Below, one piece after another: positions 60,331 to 64,000 of a DNA stretch of 64,000 nt; the stretch's first letter is position 1; every line of letters starts with the position of its first letter. A model generated the notes under the pieces. It did not search any database and was not told where the DNA came from. It saw only the letters and a program-made list of their open reading frames with translations. The translations under genes and the position numbers were made by a program. This stretch comes from Variovorax sp. PMC12 (GTDB taxonomy: Bacteria > Pseudomonadota > Gammaproteobacteria > Burkholderiales > Burkholderiaceae_C), in assembly GCF_003019815.1 (NCBI RefSeq), contig NZ_CP027773.1, forward strand, positions 4,118,501 to 4,182,500. The letters run 5' to 3'.

Positions 60331-60642
60331 GTGAGCTCCAGCTTTCGTTACCGCCTCGGCGTGGCCGTGCGCGCCATCGCCGCCATCCTGGGCGGCTACG
60401 GCGTAGCCGCCCTGTTCGCCGCCGTCCTCGCCCTGTGCCTGCCCTTCGCCTTCGGCATGGCCCGCAGCGAAGCCACGATGACCGGCACGCTGGCTTCCTT
60501 CCTCGTCTTCGCGCTCGCCGTGATGTGGGTCTTTGCGGCGCGCACCGCGCTGCGTGCCTGGTCCGGCCTGGCCGTCGCCGCGGGGTCGCTCGGCGTGCTG
60601 CTGCTTGTCCTCCTGCGGCTCACCGGAGGCGCAGCTGCATGA
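60331..60642 (+). CDS. DUF3649 iron-uptake-associated membrane protein
   Basis: A 103-residue protein with three hydrophobic helices (AIAAILGGYGVAALFAAVLA; TLASFLVFALAVMWVFAA; SGLAVAAGSLGVLLLVLL), the DUF3649 pattern found beside PepSY proteins in siderophore-uptake loci. The start is GTG at 60331, giving MSSSFRYRLGVAVRAIAAIL. An ATG at 60290 opens a separate 14-codon frame whose TGA overlaps this GTG, which may couple translation. It overlaps the PepSY gene by 4 bp. Confidence 0.82.
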   Translation: MSSSFRYRLGVAVRAIAAILGGYGVAALFAAVLALCLPFAFGMARSEATMTGTLASFLVFALAVMWVFAARTALRAWSGLAVAAGSLGVLLLVLLRLTGGAAA

Positions 60643-62300
60643 AGGAGGGATTCCGCCAGTCGATGGCCTGGCTGCATACCTGGTCGGGCCTGCTGGTCGG
60701 CTGGGTGCTGTTCATGGTCTTCGCGGCCGGCACGGCGTCGTATTTCAAGGACGAGATCACGCTGTGGATGAAGCCCGAGCTGCACGCCGCCGCGCAGCCC
60801 GCCGTGCCGCAGGTGCGCGCGGTCGAAAGTGCCGTGGCCTATCTGCAGCAACGCGGCGCGGACAGCCCGCGCTGGTTCATCAACCTGCCGAATGAGCGCC
60901 AGAGGTCGACCGACGTGCTCTGGCTCGCGCCGCCGGCCGCCGCCGCCGCTGCCACGCCCGACGACAAGAAACCGCCGCGCCGCCGCTTCGACCGCGCATC
61001 GCTCGACCCGGCCACCGGCGAGCCGGTCAGCGCGCCGCGCGTCACACGCGGCGGCGAGTTCTTCTACCGCCTGCACTTCGACCTGCACTACATGCCCGCG
61101 CTGTGGGCGCGCTGGATCGTGGGCTTCTGCGCGATGTTCATGCTGGTGGCCATCTTCAGCGGCATCGTCACGCACAAGCGCATCTTCAAGGACTTCTTCA
61201 CCTTCCGGCCGAAGAAGGGCCAGCGTTCGTGGCTCGATGCGCACAATGTGACGGCGGTGCTCGCGCTGCCCTATCACCTGATGATCACGTACACGGGCCT
61301 CGTCACGCTGATGTTCCTGTACATGCCGTGGGCTCCCCAGGTGGCCTACAAGGACCGCGGCGGCGAGCAGGTGTTCTTCTCCGAAGCTTTCCCCGGCAGC
61401 GGCCGTGACCAGTTCAAGGCCTCGGGCAACAGGGTGCCGCTTGCGCCCATCGCGCCGATGATCGCGCAGGCCTCCGCGCACTGGCACGGCGCGGCCGTGG
61501 GCCGTGTCACCGTGCACCAGCCGAACGATGCCAAGGCGGTGGTCTCGCTCACGCGCGCCGAGGGGCCGCAGCTTTCCTACGACCAGCCGACGATGCAGTT
61601 CAACGGCGCGACCGGCGCGCTGATCGGCACGTTCGGCGACGTGCCCAAGCCCGCCGCCGAGACGCGCGGCGTGCTCTACGGCCTGCACATCGGGCGCTTC
61701 GCGAATCCGCTGCTGCGCGCGCTGTTCTTCCTCTCTGGCATCGCGGGCTGCCTGATGGTGGCCACGGGGCTGCTGCTGTGGGCGGTGAAGGAGCGGCAGA
61801 AGTACTCAAAGACGCTCAAGCAGGGCGGGCGTGTCGGCTTAGGCCTGCGGCTGGTCGACGGGCTCAACCTCGGCGCCATCGCCGGGTTGCCGCTCGCGAT
61901 GGCGGCCTTCTTCTGGGCCAACCGCCTGCTGCCGGTCGAGATGGCCGAGCGCGGCGATGCGGAGATCCGCTGGTTCTTCATCGTCTGGGGCGCGTCCGCG
62001 GTGCTGGGCCTGCTGCGGCCGACGCTGCGCATGTGGCAGGCGCAACTGGCGCTCGGCGCGCTGCTGTTCGTGCTGCTGCCGGTGCTCAATGCGTTCACCG
62101 GCCCCGCGCCGTTGACGGTGAGCCTGCGCTCCGGACCGAGCGCGGTGGCGGGCTTCGATCTCGTCGCCATCGCGCTGGGCCTGGGGCTCGCGAGCGCGGT
62201 CTGGCTCGTCGAGCGAAAGCGCCGCAAGGCCATCACGCAGAAGCCGGCCCCGAAGACACCGCCGCAGCAAGGGCTCGCCACCTCGGGAGGCGGCTCCTGA
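60639..62300 (+). CDS. PepSY-associated transmembrane protein (putative siderophore reductase)
   Basis: A 553-residue inner-membrane protein. It begins with a PepSY-TM helix, SMAWLHTWSGLLVGWVLFMV, and has further helices near 175-195 (WIVGFCAMFMLVAIFSGIVT), 360-385 (ALFFLSGIAGCLMVATGLLL) and four more at the C-terminus. His residues (WLHTW, HFDLHYM, HKR, YHLMITYTG, YGLHIG) are spaced as in FoxB/FsqB-type proteins, which use haem to reduce ferric siderophores in the periplasm. The Fur box and DUF3649/DUF3325 partners support an iron role; no TonB receptor gene lies in the window beside it. Confidence 0.9.
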   Translation: MKEGFRQSMAWLHTWSGLLVGWVLFMVFAAGTASYFKDEITLWMKPELHAAAQPAVPQVRAVESAVAYLQQRGADSPRWFINLPNERQRSTDVLWLAPPAAAAAATPDDKKPPRRRFDRASLDPATGEPVSAPRVTRGGEFFYRLHFDLHYMPALWARWIVGFCAMFMLVAIFSGIVTHKRIFKDFFTFRPKKGQRSWLDAHNVTAVLALPYHLMITYTGLVTLMFLYMPWAPQVAYKDRGGEQVFFSEAFPGSGRDQFKASGNRVPLAPIAPMIAQASAHWHGAAVGRVTVHQPNDAKAVVSLTRAEGPQLSYDQPTMQFNGATGALIGTFGDVPKPAAETRGVLYGLHIGRFANPLLRALFFLSGIAGCLMVATGLLLWAVKERQKYSKTLKQGGRVGLGLRLVDGLNLGAIAGLPLAMAAFFWANRLLPVEMAERGDAEIRWFFIVWGASAVLGLLRPTLRMWQAQLALGALLFVLLPVLNAFTGPAPLTVSLRSGPSAVAGFDLVAIALGLGLASAVWLVERKRRKAITQKPAPKTPPQQGLATSGGGS

Positions 62301-62668
62301 TGCACGCCCTGCTCCTGGCGCTGGTGTTCGCCGCTTCGCTCGCGGGCTTCTGCGCATTGAGCCTCGCGATGGACCGCCACAGCGAAGACGTTTTCGGCCG
62401 CGGCAGCACGCCGGGCCCGTGGCGGCGCTGGCTGCAGCTGGGGGGCACTGCCCTCCTGTGCCTGTCGCTGGGCGCGAGCCTGCAGGCTGCCGGCAGCGCC
62501 ATCGGCTGGGTGCTCTGGCTGGGCGCGCTCACCGCGGCCGCGCTGACGACGGTGGGCCTGCTGAGCGCGGTGCCGGGCCGCTTTCACTGGATCGCTTCCG
62601 CTGCCGCGGTGCTGGCGCTCGGCGCCGCGCTGCTCCATCTGGTGCTGGCGGCCCTGGCCGCCAGCTGA
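62300..62668 (+). CDS. DUF3325 membrane protein
   Basis: A 122-residue protein with four hydrophobic helices. The conserved start of the family, LSLAMDRHSEDVFGR near residues 22-36, is present. It follows the PepSY gene with a one-base stop/start overlap (TGATG) and completes the three-gene operon. The molecular role is unknown. Confidence 0.85.
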   Translation: MHALLLALVFAASLAGFCALSLAMDRHSEDVFGRGSTPGPWRRWLQLGGTALLCLSLGASLQAAGSAIGWVLWLGALTAAALTTVGLLSAVPGRFHWIASAAAVLALGAALLHLVLAALAAS

Positions 62669-62694
62669 CGACCAGCAGCGAGCGCAGCGGGCCG

Positions 62695-64000
62695 TCAGGC
62701 TCGCATCAGCGCCTCGATCTCGTCCGCCTTCACCGGCACGCCGCGCGAGATGAGCTCGCAGCCGGTGGCGGTGACGATCGCGTCGTCCTCGATGCGGATG
62801 CCGATGTTGTGGAACTGCTCCGGCACGCCGTCGGCCGGCCGCACGTAGATGCCGGGCTCCAGCGTCAGCACCATGCCCGGATGCAGGATGCGGCTCGGGC
62901 GGTTCTTGATGACCTCGTTCGACAGCGGATCCTTGCGTTCGCTCACTTCGCCGACCTGCGTGGGCTCGACGTAGCTGCCGCAGTCGTGCACGTCCATGCC
63001 CAGCCAGTGGCCGGTGCGGTGCATGTAGAACTGGAAATAGGCGCGCGAGTCGATCACGTCCTGCACGTTGCCGACCTTGTCGGCGTCGAGCAGGCCCAGG
63101 TCGAGCATGCCCTGCGACAGCACCTTCACGGCCGCGTCGTGCGGGTCGTTGAAGCGGTTGCCGGCCTTGGTGGCGGCGGCCGCGGCGTCCTGGCTGGCCA
63201 GCACCAGGTCGTACAGCGCGCGCTGCGGGCCGGTGAATCTGCCGTCGGCCGGGAAGGTGCGCGTGATGTCGCTGGCGTAGCCGTCCAGCTCGCAGCCCGC
63301 GTCGATCAGCACCAGCTCGCCCTTGCGCACGGGCGCCGCATCGGCGCGGTAGTGCAGCACGCAGGCGTTGGCACCGGCCGCGACGATGGAGTAGTAGGCC
63401 GGGTACTGCGAGCCGCCAAGGCGGAATTCATGCAGCAGCTCGGCATCGAGGTGGTACTCGCGAGCGTCCTTGCCCTCGCGCAGCATGCGGGCCGACAGCT
63501 GCATCGCGCGGACGTGCGCGCGGGCGCTGATCTGCGCGGCGCGCCGCATGATGTCCTGTTCGTGCGCGTCCTTCACGAGGCGCATCTCGTCGAGCGGGCC
63601 GCACAGGTCGCGCTGCTCCTCGGGGCACAGCGCGCCGTAGCGCACGCGGGCGCGCACAGACTGCAGCCAGCCGTCGATGCGGGTCTCCAGGCCCTTGTGG
63701 ATCGCGAACGGGAACCACACGGTCGAGCGGTTCTCGAGCAGCTTCGGCAGTTTCGTGTCGAGGTCGGTCACCGAGAAGGCTTCGTCGACGCCGAGCGCCG
63801 CCGGCGCCGCGTCGGGACCGAGGCGGTAGCCGTCCCAGATCTCGCGCTCCAGGTCTTTCGGCGCGCAGAACAGCGTGGCGCGGCCGTCGCCCGCCAGCAC
63901 CAGCCAGGCGTTGGGCTCGGTGAAGCCGGTCAGGTAATAGAAGTAGCTGTCGTGGCGGTAGAGGAAATCGGTGTCGCGGTTGCGCGGGCGCTCGGGCGCG
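62695..64000 (-). CDS. pepP: Xaa-Pro aminopeptidase, N-terminus cut by the window edge
   Basis: M24-family dimanganese aminopeptidase removing N-terminal residues before proline. About 435 codons are visible; the frame continues past 64000, and the visible upstream part reads RNRDTDFLYRHDSYFYYLTG, the usual PepP N-terminal domain. Metal ligands are seen: Asp residues in LIDAGCELDGYASDITRTFP, His in HRTGHWLGMDVHDCG, Glu in TLEPGIYVRP and Glu in NIGIRIEDDAIVT. A GTG at 63898-63900 is internal and not the start. It is convergent with the DUF3325 gene. Confidence 0.95.
   Translation of the reverse strand, partial: APERPRNRDTDFLYRHDSYFYYLTGFTEPNAWLVLAGDGRATLFCAPKDLEREIWDGYRLGPDAAPAALGVDEAFSVTDLDTKLPKLLENRSTVWFPFAIHKGLETRIDGWLQSVRARVRYGALCPEEQRDLCGPLDEMRLVKDAHEQDIMRRAAQISARAHVRAMQLSARMLREGKDAREYHLDAELLHEFRLGGSQYPAYYSIVAAGANACVLHYRADAAPVRKGELVLIDAGCELDGYASDITRTFPADGRFTGPQRALYDLVLASQDAAAAATKAGNRFNDPHDAAVKVLSQGMLDLGLLDADKVGNVQDVIDSRAYFQFYMHRTGHWLGMDVHDCGSYVEPTQVGEVSERKDPLSNEVIKNRPSRILHPGMVLTLEPGIYVRPADGVPEQFHNIGIRIEDDAIVTATGCELISRGVPVKADEIEALMRA

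Overview
The window looks like the replication-origin region of a high-GC member of the Comamonadaceae, most likely Variovorax or a close relative (Burkholderiales, Betaproteobacteria). The evidence is the dnaA-dnaN-gyrB block facing away from rpmH-rnpA-yidD-yidC-mnmE, the strongly G/C-biased third codon positions throughout, and several gene groups I associate with this family (kdsD-kdsC-lptC, metX-metW, and DUF3649-PepSY-DUF3325). The assignment comes from recognising the proteins, not from a database search. No tRNA, rRNA, insertion sequence, prophage or CRISPR array was seen.

Layout. Positions 1-5619 (minus strand) hold a truncated gene, gyrB, dnaN and dnaA. Positions 5620-5960 are the dnaA/rpmH gap, with two DnaA boxes and a good rpmH promoter. 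Positions 5961-10061 (plus) hold rpmH, rnpA, yidD, yidC, an intrinsic terminator and mnmE. Positions 10151-16774 hold a lone cyclic-nucleotide-binding domain, a zinc-ribbon membrane protein, a CPA2 antiporter, and the lipopolysaccharide genes kdsD, kdsC and lptC followed by a short-chain dehydrogenase. Positions 16858-20481 hold a Gly-rich RRM protein, a manganese-riboswitch-controlled TMEM165/GDT1 exporter, and metX-metW behind a SAM-II-type riboswitch and terminator.

Positions 20527-32876 are a mixed housekeeping stretch: yigZ, a voltage-gated K+ channel, bactofilin, DUF72, two M20 peptidases, a lipase, DUF4132, yidB, rsmE and amgK. Positions 33114-37898 are the outer-membrane assembly genes lptD and surA with rsmA. 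Positions 37957-39073 hold a barnase/barstar-type ribonuclease and its inhibitor. Position 39255 onward is maeB. Positions 41784-50080 form a run of eight plus-strand genes built around an SPFH protein, a DUF4178 zinc-ribbon protein, DUF350, a membrane-embedded polyamine-synthase-like enzyme and a lipoprotein FAD oxidoreductase. Positions 50304-58663 hold the alpha-2-macroglobulin/PBP1C pair. Positions 60253-62668 are a Fur-box-headed iron operon, and the window ends inside pepP.

Three things stand out. First, the SPFH/DUF4178/DUF350/polyamine-synthase/FAD-oxidoreductase cluster looks like a membrane-stress or polyamine module whose function is not established. Second, one GC-rich dispersed repeat occurs in two related forms: three intergenic copies of about 100 bp, and three copies of about 75 bp that sit in frame inside metX, amgK and the polyamine-synthase gene and are translated as peptide inserts, two of them next to active-site motifs. 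Third, two neighbouring genes (the Mn exporter and metX) are each headed by a recognisable riboswitch with competing hairpins.
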